Shown: positions 38,692 to 48,143, counted from the first letter of the stretch. The stretch: DNA of 64,000 bases from Chitinophagaceae bacterium LGM1 (GCA_018604165.1 CP075895.1:1697501-1761500), one strand, 5' to 3'. A program made the numbers and translations. Notes: generated by a model not told the origin, from the sequence alone.

Positions 38692-39192
38692 ATGAGCAAG
38701 CAGAAAATATTGATATTAGATAAGGAACAAATAGGCCATAAGCTGCAACGTATGGCTTATGAGGTGTGGGAACATAACAGCAACGAAACAGGCGTTACAC
38801 TTGTGGGCATAGAAAGTACCGGTATGGCTGTGGCACAAAGCCTTGCAGAAAGACTCAAAAAGATAAGCCCTTTGAAGGTAGAGGTACTATCTGTAAAAAT
38901 GAACAAACGCAAACCATTGTCTGATACCATTCATTTGCAGGCAGACCTGAGTGGCAAGTCCGTAGTGTTGGTAGATGATGTATCAAACTCCGGTAAAACC
39001 CTACTCTATGCGCTACGCCCAATACTTGACTATGAAACGAAAAAGATATTGGTAGCTGTATTGGTAGAACGCAAACATAAAGCATTTCCCATATCGCCCG
39101 ATATTGTGGGACATAGTGTTGCTACTACATTGCAGGAACATATAGAGGTAGAAACAGAAGGTGCAGCCATTACAGGTGCTTATTTAGTATAA
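38692..39192 (+). CDS. Phosphoribosyltransferase-family protein (PyrR-like)
   Basis: 166 residues. The PRPP-binding loop is VVLVDDVSNSGKTLLYA, with two acidic residues then S-x-S/G-K-T, and the fold opens with an ILDKEQIGHKLQRMAYEVWE helix as in PyrR and hypoxanthine-type enzymes. It could be a uracil or purine phosphoribosyltransferase or a regulator. It lies 7 bases after the permease stop and 18 before the isoaspartyl peptidase, suggesting one transcript, though the functions are unrelated. Confidence 0.85.
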   Translation: MSKQKILILDKEQIGHKLQRMAYEVWEHNSNETGVTLVGIESTGMAVAQSLAERLKKISPLKVEVLSVKMNKRKPLSDTIHLQADLSGKSVVLVDDVSNSGKTLLYALRPILDYETKKILVAVLVERKHKAFPISPDIVGHSVATTLQEHIEVETEGAAITGAYLV

Positions 39193-39210
39193 AGTATTAT
39201 TCACACAACA

Positions 39211-40161
39211 ATGATTACACTCGTTATACATGGTGGAGCAGGCAACATAACACCTGCTATGATGGATAAAGAAATGGAAGCAGCCTATGATGCAGGGCTG
39301 AAAACTGCACTCGATGCTGGCTATGCCATATTGCATGGTGGTGGTACATCTATGGATGCAGTTGTAGCTGCTATTGTTGAGTTGGAAAACAATCCCATCT
39401 TCAATGCAGGACGTGGCTCTGTATTTACCAAGAAAGGTCTGCACGAAATGGATGCGATGGTGATGAATGGTAAAGACTTGGCGGCAGGTGCAGTATCAGG
39501 TGTGCGAAATATTAAGAACCCCATACGCCTTGCAAAAGAAGTGATGCTGCATTCGGGCCATGTGTTTTTGAGTGGTAGTGGTGCGGGCGAGTTTGCCTTA
39601 TCTCGCGGTATAGAGCAGGGTACTGACGATTACTTCTTTAACAAACAACGATACGAGCAATGGATAAAAATACGCGATAGCGATTTTACCCAGCTCGACC
39701 ATGAGGGTGATAACCTGAAAGGTGGCGCTACACCCAATACAGATTATAAGTTTGGTACAGTAGGGGCTGTTGCGTGTGATGCTGATGGCAATCTGGCTGC
39801 AGGTACATCTACTGGCGGTATGACCAACAAAAGGTTCGGGCGGATAGGTGATAGTCCTGTGGTAGGTAGCGGCACGTATGCTAACAATAATACCTGCGCT
39901 ATATCTTGTACAGGACATGGTGAGTTTTTTCTACGTGCAGTAGTAGCCTACGATATATCTTGCCTGATGGAATACAAAGGACTATCACTGCAAGAGGCTT
40001 GCAATGTGGTAGTGAAAGATAAGTTGGTAAAGATGGGCGGTGAAGGTGGTGTGATAGGTGTTGACAAACACGGCAACCACGAGTTTTGCTTCAATTCATC
40101 TGGCATGTATCGCGGTATGCGAAACAGTGATGGTAAGGAAGAGATAGCTTATTATGGATAA
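39211..40161 (+). CDS. Isoaspartyl peptidase / L-asparaginase (Ntn-hydrolase)
   Basis: 316 residues. The autocleavage site is GTVGAV with Thr183 as the future N-terminal nucleophile, and the substrate loop GTSTGGMTNKRFGRIGD is intact. The precursor splits into alpha and beta chains. The opening LVIHGGAGNI and NNPIFNAGRGSVF are typical. It hydrolyses isoaspartyl dipeptides and asparagine. There is no signal peptide, so it is probably cytoplasmic. Confidence 0.93.
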   Translation: MITLVIHGGAGNITPAMMDKEMEAAYDAGLKTALDAGYAILHGGGTSMDAVVAAIVELENNPIFNAGRGSVFTKKGLHEMDAMVMNGKDLAAGAVSGVRNIKNPIRLAKEVMLHSGHVFLSGSGAGEFALSRGIEQGTDDYFFNKQRYEQWIKIRDSDFTQLDHEGDNLKGGATPNTDYKFGTVGAVACDADGNLAAGTSTGGMTNKRFGRIGDSPVVGSGTYANNNTCAISCTGHGEFFLRAVVAYDISCLMEYKGLSLQEACNVVVKDKLVKMGGEGGVIGVDKHGNHEFCFNSSGMYRGMRNSDGKEEIAYYG

Positions 40162-40166
40162 TATTT

Positions 40167-40192
40167 AAGAGGGTTTAATAGCCCTCTTTTTT
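40167..40192 (+). terminator. Terminator between the asparaginase and darA
   Basis: A 7-base stem AAGAGGG / CCCTCTT with an 8-base loop followed by a T-run lies 5 bases after the asparaginase stop and before the convergent darA stop. Confidence 0.65.
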
Positions 40193-40206
40193 ATTCTGCT
40201 ATATCG

Positions 40207-41136
40207 CTATATCGCATTATCCTTATACCCCAATCCCTTAAAATATTCTGCATCCTGCAATAGTCCCTTTTTTTGCAGTTGCAATTGTATAAATGCAGTA
40301 AGAGATGATAAAGGCGAGAGTATAAAAATGGCTACAATCAGCAGGCGTTTAAAGAGTGTTACACGTCCCTGTCTTTCCACAGCACCAGGGCCACCTTTCT
40401 CGCGTATATAAGCAGCCCACTTGCGGAAGTTTTTTACACCACGACGTTCAAGTATTATCAGTGCAGGCTTTAGGTGTATAGCACCCATCATCAGAAATTC
40501 CTGATGCAGTTCTTCTAATTTATTTTCTATAATGTGCCTGTATATGGGCATCCCAAATCGCGATGCACGTTTCATGTCGTGCTCCTGTATGCCTGCAGCT
40601 GGCAATAGCCCCGATGCTTCCTTTTTACCTTTAAACATCCAGCGTATTACTGTGAGGACCGATACCAGATTCGGGTTACTGTCTGTCAGTACAATGTTGC
40701 CTATCAACCTGGCTTGTACGTTCTGCAAGTATTTTTTTACGGTTTCCTGCCCGTGCAGCCACATGTTGCGGCAGCCAATTATGGTTATTACATTTTTACC
40801 TTTCAGTATCTCTGCATCTTTGCTCTGCAAAAAAGAGCTGATGGGCAATGAGGGGTTGAGAAACCAAGAAGTGTAGCCAAATAATATTAGGTCGTAGTGT
40901 TGGTTTTTAATAGCATCTGGTAGTGGCTGTAACGCTATAGGCAGGTGTTGTACGGTTTCGGGCATTACGTCAAAAAATTCACTGGCCTTCCACGGTAGTT
41001 TGTATGGTATTACAGGCTCTATTGGCGCATAATCAATAATGGCTTTATCCTGAATATCGGATGTGATGTTATCTATTAGCTGGCGCACCTGCCCCGTTTG
41101 GGAATAGTAGAGTACAAGTATGCGTGGCTTAATCAT
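40207..41136 (-). CDS. darA: Dialkylresorcinol condensing enzyme DarA
   Basis: 309 residues. A flavodoxin-like N-terminal half (RILVLYYSQTGQVRQLIDNI; TIIGCRNMWLHGQETVKKYL) and a C-terminal helical and hydrophobic part fit the DarA enzymes of flexirubin and dialkylresorcinol clusters. DarA joins two acyl chains to form the cyclohexanedione that becomes a 2,5-dialkylresorcinol. The start overlaps the darB stop by 4 bases, so the two enzymes are translationally coupled. The aromatase (DarC) and the aryl-polyene genes are not in the window. Confidence 0.85.
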   Translation of the reverse strand: MIKPRILVLYYSQTGQVRQLIDNITSDIQDKAIIDYAPIEPVIPYKLPWKASEFFDVMPETVQHLPIALQPLPDAIKNQHYDLILFGYTSWFLNPSLPISSFLQSKDAEILKGKNVITIIGCRNMWLHGQETVKKYLQNVQARLIGNIVLTDSNPNLVSVLTVIRWMFKGKKEASGLLPAAGIQEHDMKRASRFGMPIYRHIIENKLEELHQEFLMMGAIHLKPALIILERRGVKNFRKWAAYIREKGGPGAVERQGRVTLFKRLLIVAIFILSPLSSLTAFIQLQLQKKGLLQDAEYFKGLGYKDNAI

Positions 41137-42269
41137 ACTACAGTAAGGTACATGTAGGCGTAAGAGAAGCGAGCACTTTCAGGCACCATCACCAATATGC
41201 GGTCACCTTTTTTTACCATGTTATTATTCAGCATTTCTTCCAGCATCATGTAGGCAGAAGCACTGCCTACGTTACCTACTTTAGGCAAGTTGTAAAACCA
41301 TTTATCTGATGTTATTTCAAGCCCAATAGTATTCAGATTATCCTGAATTGGTTTTTTAAAAAACTCACTTGACATGTGAGGAAGGAAGTAATCAATTTTT
41401 TCTGAGCTTAAGTTATATTTCAACATAAGGCTTTGCAAAAATTCACCCCCTTTTTGAACAATGTGTTCAGCCAGCATTTTAGTATCTTGCTTTACTGAGA
41501 AAACACTTTTGTTTTTCCAGGCTTCAATAGGTACATCATTCCAGCCAGTCAAAATGCCATTTTCGTTCTTAATAGCTCCTGCATACATACAAGTATCAAG
41601 CTCATTTGCATAAGACGTAGTTTCAAGCCAGTCTATTCTGAAAGACAAGCCTGTATCGTTGGGCTTTGATTGCACCAAAGCAGCAGCAGCTCCGTCACTC
41701 AGCATCCACCTCAAAAACTCTTTCTCGAATGCAATATATCCGTTCTCTTCCAGTTTCGACAGGTTTTCAGCTTCAGGTTCAAAACGAGATGCATGCATCC
41801 ATGTACTCATTTTTTCAGACCCGCATCCTGCAGCTGTTTCTGCCATGCCTGATGCTATAGCCATATAAGCATACTTCAGTGCCTGAATACTGCTACAGCA
41901 AGTACCCATAGCAGATATTAGTTCGACACGCTTTTTGATGTCTAATACACCATGTACCATAGAACCATGTGATGGTATGATTTGTTCGGGAGAACTGGTA
42001 CCTACGGCTAATATATCAAGGTTGTCAATAGTCAAGGTGTCATCAAACAAACCTTTGATCGCGTTGGCAGACATTTCGGCATTGGTATGCGTACTTTTGC
42101 CATCGCGGAAGGCATAGTAACGTGTTTTTATTCCGTTATTTCTTAATACGATTGACCTTGCTTTTGACGGCTTGCCATTCACCATACCCAGTATTCGTTC
42201 CATTTCGTCGTTACTAACCGGATCGTTTGGCAAAAACTTAGACAATCTTGTAATATAAACGGGTCTCAC
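41133..42269 (-). CDS. darB: DarB ketosynthase (KAS III-like)
   Basis: 378 residues with a thiolase fold. The likely catalytic triad is Cys124 or Cys125 in MGTCCSSIQA, His298 in YFLPHMSS and Asn333 in VGNVGSAS, in the order of KAS III enzymes. DarB activates a beta-ketoacyl unit that DarA condenses with a second acyl unit. The protein also fits a general 3-oxoacyl-ACP synthase III, but its overlap with darA settles the pairing. A -7 element lies upstream. Products could be antioxidant lipids, pigment side chains or signals. Confidence 0.88.
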   Translation of the reverse strand: MRPVYITRLSKFLPNDPVSNDEMERILGMVNGKPSKARSIVLRNNGIKTRYYAFRDGKSTHTNAEMSANAIKGLFDDTLTIDNLDILAVGTSSPEQIIPSHGSMVHGVLDIKKRVELISAMGTCCSSIQALKYAYMAIASGMAETAAGCGSEKMSTWMHASRFEPEAENLSKLEENGYIAFEKEFLRWMLSDGAAAALVQSKPNDTGLSFRIDWLETTSYANELDTCMYAGAIKNENGILTGWNDVPIEAWKNKSVFSVKQDTKMLAEHIVQKGGEFLQSLMLKYNLSSEKIDYFLPHMSSEFFKKPIQDNLNTIGLEITSDKWFYNLPKVGNVGSASAYMMLEEMLNNNMVKKGDRILVMVPESARFSYAYMYLTVV

Positions 42270-42297
42270 TTACTTGCTTTCTTTTCAATTTGGGTTG

Positions 42298-42305
42298 CAA
42301 AAATA
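42298..42305 (-). promoter_or_regulatory. -7 element for darB-darA
   Basis: The minus strand reads TATTTTTG 28 bases before the darB ATG. TTTA lies about 20 bases further upstream at the -33 place. The pair therefore seems to have its own promoter. Confidence 0.45.
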
Positions 42306-42391
42306 GTCATAATATCCCGCTTTACTAAATGGTGCTTAAAAATGTTTAATTCTACGATATATTATTGCTTATCCATGGGTTATAAAATACA

Positions 42392-42415
42392 TAAGGGCGG
42401 CAAATACCGCCCTTA
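42392..42415 (-). terminator. Terminator after the HtrA protease gene
   Basis: A perfect 9-base stem TAAGGGCGG / CCGCCCTTA with a 6-base loop lies 21 bases past the protease stop. The T-run after it on the minus strand is weak. Confidence 0.65.
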
Positions 42416-42436
42416 CATATCAATTCCTTCACTTAT

Positions 42437-43882
42437 TTATTCCTGATTTGGCTCTGCCAAGCCGCTGAGGTTGTAGTAGTACATACCCCTGTAGTTGGGG
42501 TAGAAGCCAGCTATCTGCACGGCATTGGCATTGGCTATCGCTTTTTTGAAATCATCTACCGTATTGACGTTATTATCATCTACTGCTGTAATGATAAAGC
42601 CATTTTTTATCCTGGCCTGTGCCAGTACACTATTACCTGTGTTCGTTACCACCACACCGCCACTTACAGCGTATTTTTTCTTCTCCTCACTTGTCAGCGT
42701 GCGCATCTCGGCCCCTAACAGTTTGGGTGCACCTGCTTCTTTCTTCAATTCTACACTGGCTATCTTGCTGCTGCCATTGCGCAGGTAGGTTACTTTCACT
42801 ACATCGCCGGGGCGATAGCGCGCTATTTGTTCCTGCAATTCGGGTGATGTACGTACTTGGTTGTTGTTGATAGCGGTAATAAAATCGCCTTTTTGCAAAC
42901 CACCTTTTTCTGCGCCGCTGCCTTCCATCACATTCATAATATATACACCTTCCGTTTTATCCAATCCCAGTCCGCTTATTTGTTCAGGTGTTGCGTTTTT
43001 ACTATCTATATAATTGATGCCTAAATAACCCCTTTGTACTGTACCGAATTGCACCATATCATTCACCACTTTGCGAACAATATTGGCAGGTATGGCGTAA
43101 GAATAACCTGCATAAGAGCCTGTTGGCGATGCAATGGCAGAGTTGATACCTATCAGCAATCCATCTGTGTTTACCAATGCGCCGCCACTGTTGCCGGGGT
43201 TAACGGCTGCATCTGTTTGTATAAATGATTCGATGGGTTGGCTGGCTTGTGTACGGTTGATGCCTATTGCCCTGCTTTTAGCACTCACAATACCTGCCGT
43301 CACCGTAGCATCGAGCGTTAGGGGATAGCCTACTGCCAATACCCATTGCCCCAACTTTACATTGTCTGAATTACCAAACTCCATAAAGGGCAGGTTTTTC
43401 TCCTCAACCTTTAATACTGCCAAGTCAGTAGCAGCATCTTTCGATACTACTTTGGCTTTAGTAGTAAGCCTATCGTTGAAGGTAACGGTTACCTGGTCTG
43501 CATTGGCTACTACGTGGTTGTTGGTAACGATATACCCGTCGGGCGATATAACAACACCCGAACCTGCACCTTGCTGTGGTGGTATATAGTACTGCTGCCC
43601 GAACATTCTGCTGAATACATCATCGCCCTGCACGGTGCGGGCTTTGGTTTCTGTTTTGATGTGTACCACCGCTTTCACCGCACTTTCGGCAGCTGGTTGA
43701 AAATCTGCATTGGGCGTAGTACGCACTGTGCCACCCTCAAAAGAGGCGTATTGTACAGGTGTTTGTTCCTTTTCGCTTACACCAAAGTAAGGCTTGGGTT
43801 CATACAATTTGCTGGCTGCATACAAGGTAGCAAGCGATGTGATGGCTGCTGTAATAATGACTGGAAAAAATCTTGTTTTCAT
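42437..43882 (-). CDS. DegP/HtrA-family periplasmic serine protease
   Basis: 481 residues from the ATG at 43882 (MKTRFFPVIITAAITSLATL), a signal peptide or anchor; the upstream ATG gives a charged extension. The triad is His123 (TNNHVV), Asp153 (AATDLAVL) and Ser232 (NPGNSGGALV). PDZ1 lies about 255-355 (EKGGLQKGDFITAINN). The second PDZ at about 375-445 is short and ends in a tyrosine-rich tail PNYRGMYYYNLSGL. It degrades or refolds damaged envelope proteins. It has its own promoter and terminator. Confidence 0.92.
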   Translation of the reverse strand: MKTRFFPVIITAAITSLATLYAASKLYEPKPYFGVSEKEQTPVQYASFEGGTVRTTPNADFQPAAESAVKAVVHIKTETKARTVQGDDVFSRMFGQQYYIPPQQGAGSGVVISPDGYIVTNNHVVANADQVTVTFNDRLTTKAKVVSKDAATDLAVLKVEEKNLPFMEFGNSDNVKLGQWVLAVGYPLTLDATVTAGIVSAKSRAIGINRTQASQPIESFIQTDAAVNPGNSGGALVNTDGLLIGINSAIASPTGSYAGYSYAIPANIVRKVVNDMVQFGTVQRGYLGINYIDSKNATPEQISGLGLDKTEGVYIMNVMEGSGAEKGGLQKGDFITAINNNQVRTSPELQEQIARYRPGDVVKVTYLRNGSSKIASVELKKEAGAPKLLGAEMRTLTSEEKKKYAVSGGVVVTNTGNSVLAQARIKNGFIITAVDDNNVNTVDDFKKAIANANAVQIAGFYPNYRGMYYYNLSGLAEPNQE

Positions 43883-43918
43883 ACAATCTTTCTGTTGTTT
43901 TATTCCTTTTTGATACCT

Positions 43919-43926
43919 CAAATTTA
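43919..43926 (-). promoter_or_regulatory. -7 element for the HtrA protease gene
   Basis: The minus strand reads TAAATTTG, with GTTTT near the -33 place, 37 bases before the chosen ATG at 43882. Confidence 0.5.
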
Positions 43927-44076
43927 TGACCGATGGTTATTATAAAACTGTTAAAAGTGTATATGTAATGCGCTTAATGTGTTATACGCATATCAGCTAA
44001 AGTTATGGTTGTGTTTTCCTTTACTAAATGGCGGTTGTATGGGGATAGAAAAAGTAAATTTTTCGTATAAATTCCC

Positions 44077-44084
44077 TACATTTG
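44077..44084 (+). promoter_or_regulatory. -7 element for fusA
   Basis: TACATTTG lies 46 bases before the fusA ATG. The remainder of the 248-base divergent spacer between the protease and fusA is AT-rich, with no further structure that I see. Confidence 0.5.
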
Positions 44085-44130
44085 CACCTCGTTTTAGAAA
44101 AGTAATTATACAAATTCATAATTTTTAACA

Positions 44131-46275
44131 ATGGCAGACTTACGCTATCAGCGAAATTTCGGTATTGCAGCGCACATTGATGCGGGTAAAACCACCACAA
44201 CAGAACGTATCCTTTATTACACAGGCGTAAACCACAAAATAGGTGAGGTACACGAAGGTGCTGCTACCATGGACTGGATGGCGCAAGAGCAAGAGCGTGG
44301 TATCACCATCACATCTGCTGCTACTACCTGCTTTTGGCAATTCCCAACTGTACAAGGTAAGCCTACTGCAGATGCTAAAAAATATAAATTCAACATCATT
44401 GATACGCCGGGCCACGTTGACTTTACCGTAGAGGTAGAGCGTTCTATGCGCGTACTGGATGGTCTGGTTGCCTTATTCTCTGCCGTTGACGGTGTAGAAC
44501 CACAGTCTGAAACTGTATGGCGTCAGGCAAACCGTTACCGTGTACCACGTATCGGTTTCGTAAACAAAATGGACCGTATCGGTGCCGACTTCCTGATGGT
44601 TGTACAGCAGGTACGCGATATGCTGGGTGCTAAATCAGTACCACTGCAATTGCCTATCGGTGCAGAAGATAACTTCAAAGGTGTGGTTGACCTTATCCGT
44701 ATGAAATCGGTAATATGGGACGACGCTACACAGGGTATGACATATACAGAAGGTGATATACCTGCTGATATGGTGGAAGAAGCAAACCACTGGCGTGCAC
44801 AACTCGTAGAAGCTGTTGCTGAATACGATGACAAGCTGATGGAAAAATTCTTTGAAGACCCCAACAGCATCTCTGAAGAAGAAATACACGAAGCAGTACG
44901 TAAAGCAACTATCGACCTGAGCATTATACCAATGCTGTGCGGTAGTGCTTACAAAAATAAAGGTGTACAAACAGCGTTGGATGCGGTTATCCGTTATCTG
45001 CCTGCGCCTGTTGATATTGAAGCTATCAAAGGTACAGACCCTGATACAGGTGCTGAATTGTTGCGTAAGCCCGATGCAAAAGAACCATTTGCTGCATTGG
45101 CTTTCAAAATCATGACAGACCCGTTTGTTGGTCGTTTGGCGTTCTTCCGTGCATACTCTGGCCACTTAGATGCAGGTAGCTATGTACTGAACGTACGTAG
45201 TGGTAAGAACGAGCGTATCAGCCGTATTATGCAGATGCACGCTAACAAACAAAACCCTATAGACTTCATCGAAGCGGGTGATATTGGTGCAGCGGTAGGT
45301 TTCAAAGACATCAAAACAGGCGATACCCTGTGCGATGAGAAACACCCGATTGTACTGGAAAACATGTTCATACCAGAACCGGTTATCGCGATAGCTATTG
45401 AGCCTAAAACGCAAGCTGACGTTGATAAAATGGGTATGGCGATAGCGAAGCTGGTAGAGGAAGATCCTACATTGCGTGTTAAGACAGACGAGGATACAGG
45501 GCAAACCATTCTGCAAGGTATGGGCGAATTGCACCTTGAAATCATTGTTGACCGTATGCGTCGTGAATTTAAAGTAGAAATTAACCAAGGTGCTCCACAG
45601 GTTGCTTACAAAGAAGCGTTCACGCTGAAAGTTGAACACCGTGAAGTGTTTAAAAAGCAAACTGGTGGTCGTGGTAAATTTGCCGATATACAGTTTGAAA
45701 TAGGACCTGCTGACGAAGAATTTTTGAAAGAAGGTAAAGGTCAGTTCCAGTTTGTTAACGACATCTTCGGTGGTTCTATTCCACGCGAATTCATCCCTGC
45801 TATACAAAAAGGTTTTGAATCTTGTATGACTAACGGTTCTTTGGCAGGTTTCCCTGTAGAGAGCATGAGGGTTCGTATATTCGACGGTTCTTTCCACCAG
45901 GTTGACTCTGACGCGATGTCGTTTGAACTGTGTGCTAAATCCGGTTTCCGTGAGGCTGGCCGTAAAGCAAAAGCAGTATTGCTGGAGCCTATCATGAAGG
46001 TAGAGGTAACTACACCAGACCAGTACATGGGTGATGTAACAGGTGACCTTAACCGTCGTCGTGCAATGCTGGAAGGTATGGACAGCCGTAACAACCTGCA
46101 GGTTATCAAGGCTAAAGTGCCACTGAGCGAAATGTTTGGTTACGTTACTCAATTACGTTCACTGTCTTCTGGCCGTGCAACGTCTGTAATGGAGTTCAGC
46201 CACTACTCACCTGCTCCTCGAAATATTGAGGAAGAAGTAGTAGCCAAAGCAAAAGGTAAAGTAAGTGCTGAATAA
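44131..46275 (+). CDS. fusA: Translation elongation factor G
   Basis: 714 residues, full length. The GTPase domain has the P-loop [14 protein letters not shown], the switch region [20 protein letters not shown] and [10 protein letters not shown], followed by domains II-V ending in the [18 protein letters not shown] segment. It drives ribosome translocation and, with RRF, recycling. Codon use shifts clearly towards CGT, AAC, GTA and CTG compared with neighbours, as expected of a highly expressed gene. It is not next to rpsL, rpsG or tuf here. A terminator follows. Confidence 0.97.
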   Translation: MADLRYQRNFGIAAHIDAGKTTTTERILYYTGVNHKIGEVHEGAATMDWMAQEQERGITITSAATTCFWQFPTVQGKPTADAKKYKFNIIDTPGHVDFTVEVERSMRVLDGLVALFSAVDGVEPQSETVWRQANRYRVPRIGFVNKMDRIGADFLMVVQQVRDMLGAKSVPLQLPIGAEDNFKGVVDLIRMKSVIWDDATQGMTYTEGDIPADMVEEANHWRAQLVEAVAEYDDKLMEKFFEDPNSISEEEIHEAVRKATIDLSIIPMLCGSAYKNKGVQTALDAVIRYLPAPVDIEAIKGTDPDTGAELLRKPDAKEPFAALAFKIMTDPFVGRLAFFRAYSGHLDAGSYVLNVRSGKNERISRIMQMHANKQNPIDFIEAGDIGAAVGFKDIKTGDTLCDEKHPIVLENMFIPEPVIAIAIEPKTQADVDKMGMAIAKLVEEDPTLRVKTDEDTGQTILQGMGELHLEIIVDRMRREFKVEINQGAPQVAYKEAFTLKVEHREVFKKQTGGRGKFADIQFEIGPADEEFLKEGKGQFQFVNDIFGGSIPREFIPAIQKGFESCMTNGSLAGFPVESMRVRIFDGSFHQVDSDAMSFELCAKSGFREAGRKAKAVLLEPIMKVEVTTPDQYMGDVTGDLNRRRAMLEGMDSRNNLQVIKAKVPLSEMFGYVTQLRSLSSGRATSVMEFSHYSPAPRNIEEEVVAKAKGKVSAE

Positions 46276-46294
46276 GCCTTGCTCGTTACATAAC

Positions 46295-46326
46295 AAAACG
46301 CCTCTGCATTTTGCAGGGGCGTTTTT
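46295..46326 (+). terminator. Terminator after fusA
   Basis: A stem of about 12 bases AACGCCTCTGCA / TGCAGGGGCGTT with one T-G wobble, followed by TTTT, 20 bases past the stop. Confidence 0.85.
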
Positions 46327-46657
46327 AGTTTATGTTATGTTGTTATCCCTATGCGAATCGTTGTGAAGGAATTCCTGATGACATAATACAACACACTACA
46401 AAAGCTGTTCCGTAGGAACAAAAGCTTTGTAGAATGCAAACACATAATATTTCCCCGTCCTGTAGGGACGAAACAATATGTAATGTTCAACCCCTAACGG
46501 GGTTGTATATTTTTTTGATGTGTTGGCTACATAGCTTTACCCCCTACGGGGAATTTATCGTACTGTCAGCTGTTCCCTCCTGACAGCAACAACACATAAA
46601 GCAAATCGTCAGGAGAAACTCCTGACGACACACTAAAACAAATAGAATATGCAATAA
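46327..46657. other. Non-coding region with clustered hairpins
   Basis: Roughly 330 bases after the fusA terminator with no plausible reading frame on either strand. They hold six short inverted repeats, listed as the repeat array, separated by AT-rich spacers. Three spacers contain the similar words TTTGTAGAATGC, CAATATGTAATG and GGCTACATAGC. Nothing here looks like a tRNA or a known small RNA to me. Confidence 0.6.
46406..46628. repeat. Array of six short hairpins
   Basis: In order: TGTTCC-GTA-GGAACA (46406-46420); CGTCC-TGTAG-GGACG (46456-46470); CAACCCC-TAAC-GGGGTTG (46488-46505); CCCC-TAC-GGGG (46541-46551); CTGTCAG / CTGACAG (46563-46586); and TCGTCAGGAG-AAA-CTCCTGACGA (46606-46628). 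The first four share a C/G stem closing on a TA-containing loop, and the last two share the CTGAC/GTCAG word. Such families of small palindromes occur between genes in many Bacteroidota and resemble REP-type elements moved by a distant IS200-like transposase. None is in this window. Confidence 0.6.
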
Positions 46658-47113
46658 TTACTGTATCAATATACCCGAAGCGTCTATCCTTACTTCGTCT
46701 TTGGCTTTGGTAATCTTGGCTATTTCATCGGCACTCTTACCTGCATCTTCTGCAAAGTGTTTCTGGTCTGCAACTGAAACGGTTTTCTTAGATGCATTAC
46801 CATATACTACAACATTTGCACCAGCCAAATCTTTAGGTATCGTAAAGTGGTCTTTGAATTTTACAAAAATGCTTTCACCATTCGGGTTCTTCAAACGTAC
46901 CCAACAACCTGCCGACTGGCATACCTGCTCGATAGTACCTGTAACACGGATGTCTTTCAGTTTTTCTGTGGCTTTGATGGCTTGAGAGAATTGTGCTACA
47001 TCCATAGAACGGCCTTGTTCAAACTTCTGCCCGTAAAATGTGCCTTGCCCTTCCTGTGCTATGGCTATGTTTGTTACCAGTAATGCGGCAGCGATTGTAA
47101 TCAGTTTTTTCAT
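46658..47113 (-). CDS. DUF4920 domain periplasmic protein
   Basis: 151 residues from the ATG at 47113, which begins the signal peptide MKKLITIAAALLVTNIAIAQ; the ATG eight codons upstream is rejected. The mature part matches DUF4920, with the motif VCQSAGCWVRLKN carrying two cysteines five residues apart and a tryptophan, and a beta-barrel-like OB pattern. The cysteine motif could bind metal or form a disulfide; the family has no proven function. It lies 20 bases after the hldD stop but also has a probable promoter of its own. Confidence 0.85.
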   Translation of the reverse strand: MKKLITIAAALLVTNIAIAQEGQGTFYGQKFEQGRSMDVAQFSQAIKATEKLKDIRVTGTIEQVCQSAGCWVRLKNPNGESIFVKFKDHFTIPKDLAGANVVVYGNASKKTVSVADQKHFAEDAGKSADEIAKITKAKDEVRIDASGILIQ

Positions 47114-47133
47114 ACAGTTGAATATTTTAAAAA

Positions 47134-48114
47134 TCAAAAATAAGCGGTATTTACTAAATAATTTGTTACATAATCGGCTACACCTTCTTCAAGGGTGTAG
47201 AATGGGGTATTATAACCTGCTTTTAACAGTTTGCCCATATCTGCTTCGGTAAAGTATTGGTACTTATCCCTGATGTCTATAGGTGTGTCTATAAACTCAA
47301 TATCTACTGGCAGGTGCAGTGTATTAAAGATAGCTGTTACCAAATCTTTGAAAGTACGTGCTTTGCCTGTGCCAATATTATACAAGCCATTCGCAGGTTT
47401 GTATTGCATCAGCCATGCGCACATGCTCACCACATCTTTTACATACACAAAGTCGCGTATCTGCTCACCGTTCTGATAGGCAGGGTTGTGAGAGCGAAAA
47501 AGTTTTACTTTACCAGTAGTCTGTATCTGGTTGTATGCGTGCATGATGACAGATGCCATCCTTGCTTTGTGATACTCGTTTGGGCCATATACATTGAAGA
47601 ACTTTACACCTGCCCAAAAGGGTGGAGCAGTGCTTTGCTTCAATGCCCAGATGTCAAATTCATTTTTCGATACACCGTAAGGGTTTAGTGGTTGTAATTG
47701 TGTTGGTATATCGTGGTCATCTTTATATCCAAGCTCGCCATTGCCGTACGTAGCTGCCGATGATGCGTAGAGCAGGGATATGCCTTGCTCGGTACATACA
47801 TGCCATACATCTATAGAATAATCGAGGTTCAGCTTTTTGTGGATGCTGTAATCCATCTCTGTGGTATCTGTACGCGCACCGAGGTGAAACACGGCTTGCA
47901 ATTTGCCTTTATTATCGCTGCACCACTGTATAAAATCGTCCCTGTGTATTTGTTGCAGGTATTGCTTGCCCTGTAGGTTGGGTAGCTTTTGCTCCTTAGA
48001 GAAGTCATCAACCAATATAAGGTTGTAAAAACCTAAGTGGTTGAGGTAACCAGTCAGGTAACTGCCGATGAAACCGGCAGCACCTGTTATGGCTATAGTA
48101 TCGTTGATGTTCAT
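47134..48114 (-). CDS. hldD: ADP-L-glycero-D-manno-heptose 6-epimerase
   Basis: 326 residues of the extended short-chain dehydrogenase type. It has the NAD(P)-binding GAAGFIGSYLTGYL, the active-site pattern SSAATYGNGE then YGVSK, and the HldD-type segment KARMASVIMHAYNQI. It converts the D-glycero to the L-glycero form of ADP-heptose for the lipopolysaccharide inner core. The heptose kinase and isomerase genes are not adjacent. Confidence 0.9.
   Translation of the reverse strand: MNINDTIAITGAAGFIGSYLTGYLNHLGFYNLILVDDFSKEQKLPNLQGKQYLQQIHRDDFIQWCSDNKGKLQAVFHLGARTDTTEMDYSIHKKLNLDYSIDVWHVCTEQGISLLYASSAATYGNGELGYKDDHDIPTQLQPLNPYGVSKNEFDIWALKQSTAPPFWAGVKFFNVYGPNEYHKARMASVIMHAYNQIQTTGKVKLFRSHNPAYQNGEQIRDFVYVKDVVSMCAWLMQYKPANGLYNIGTGKARTFKDLVTAIFNTLHLPVDIEFIDTPIDIRDKYQYFTEADMGKLLKAGYNTPFYTLEEGVADYVTNYLVNTAYF
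47135..47142 (-). promoter_or_regulatory. -7 element for the DUF4920 gene
   Basis: The minus strand reads TATTTTTG 21 bases before the DUF4920 ATG, overlapping the last codons of hldD. Confidence 0.4.
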
Positions 48115-48143
48115 TCCGTTATTTGCCTTGAAGATGTATAAGG

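Noticed and set aside
45166-46152. 328-residue open frame on the minus strand inside fusA
   Set aside because: It is an antisense shadow of a highly conserved gene whose codon use opens the opposite strand; its translation is Phe/Thr/Val-rich with no domain and no promoter.
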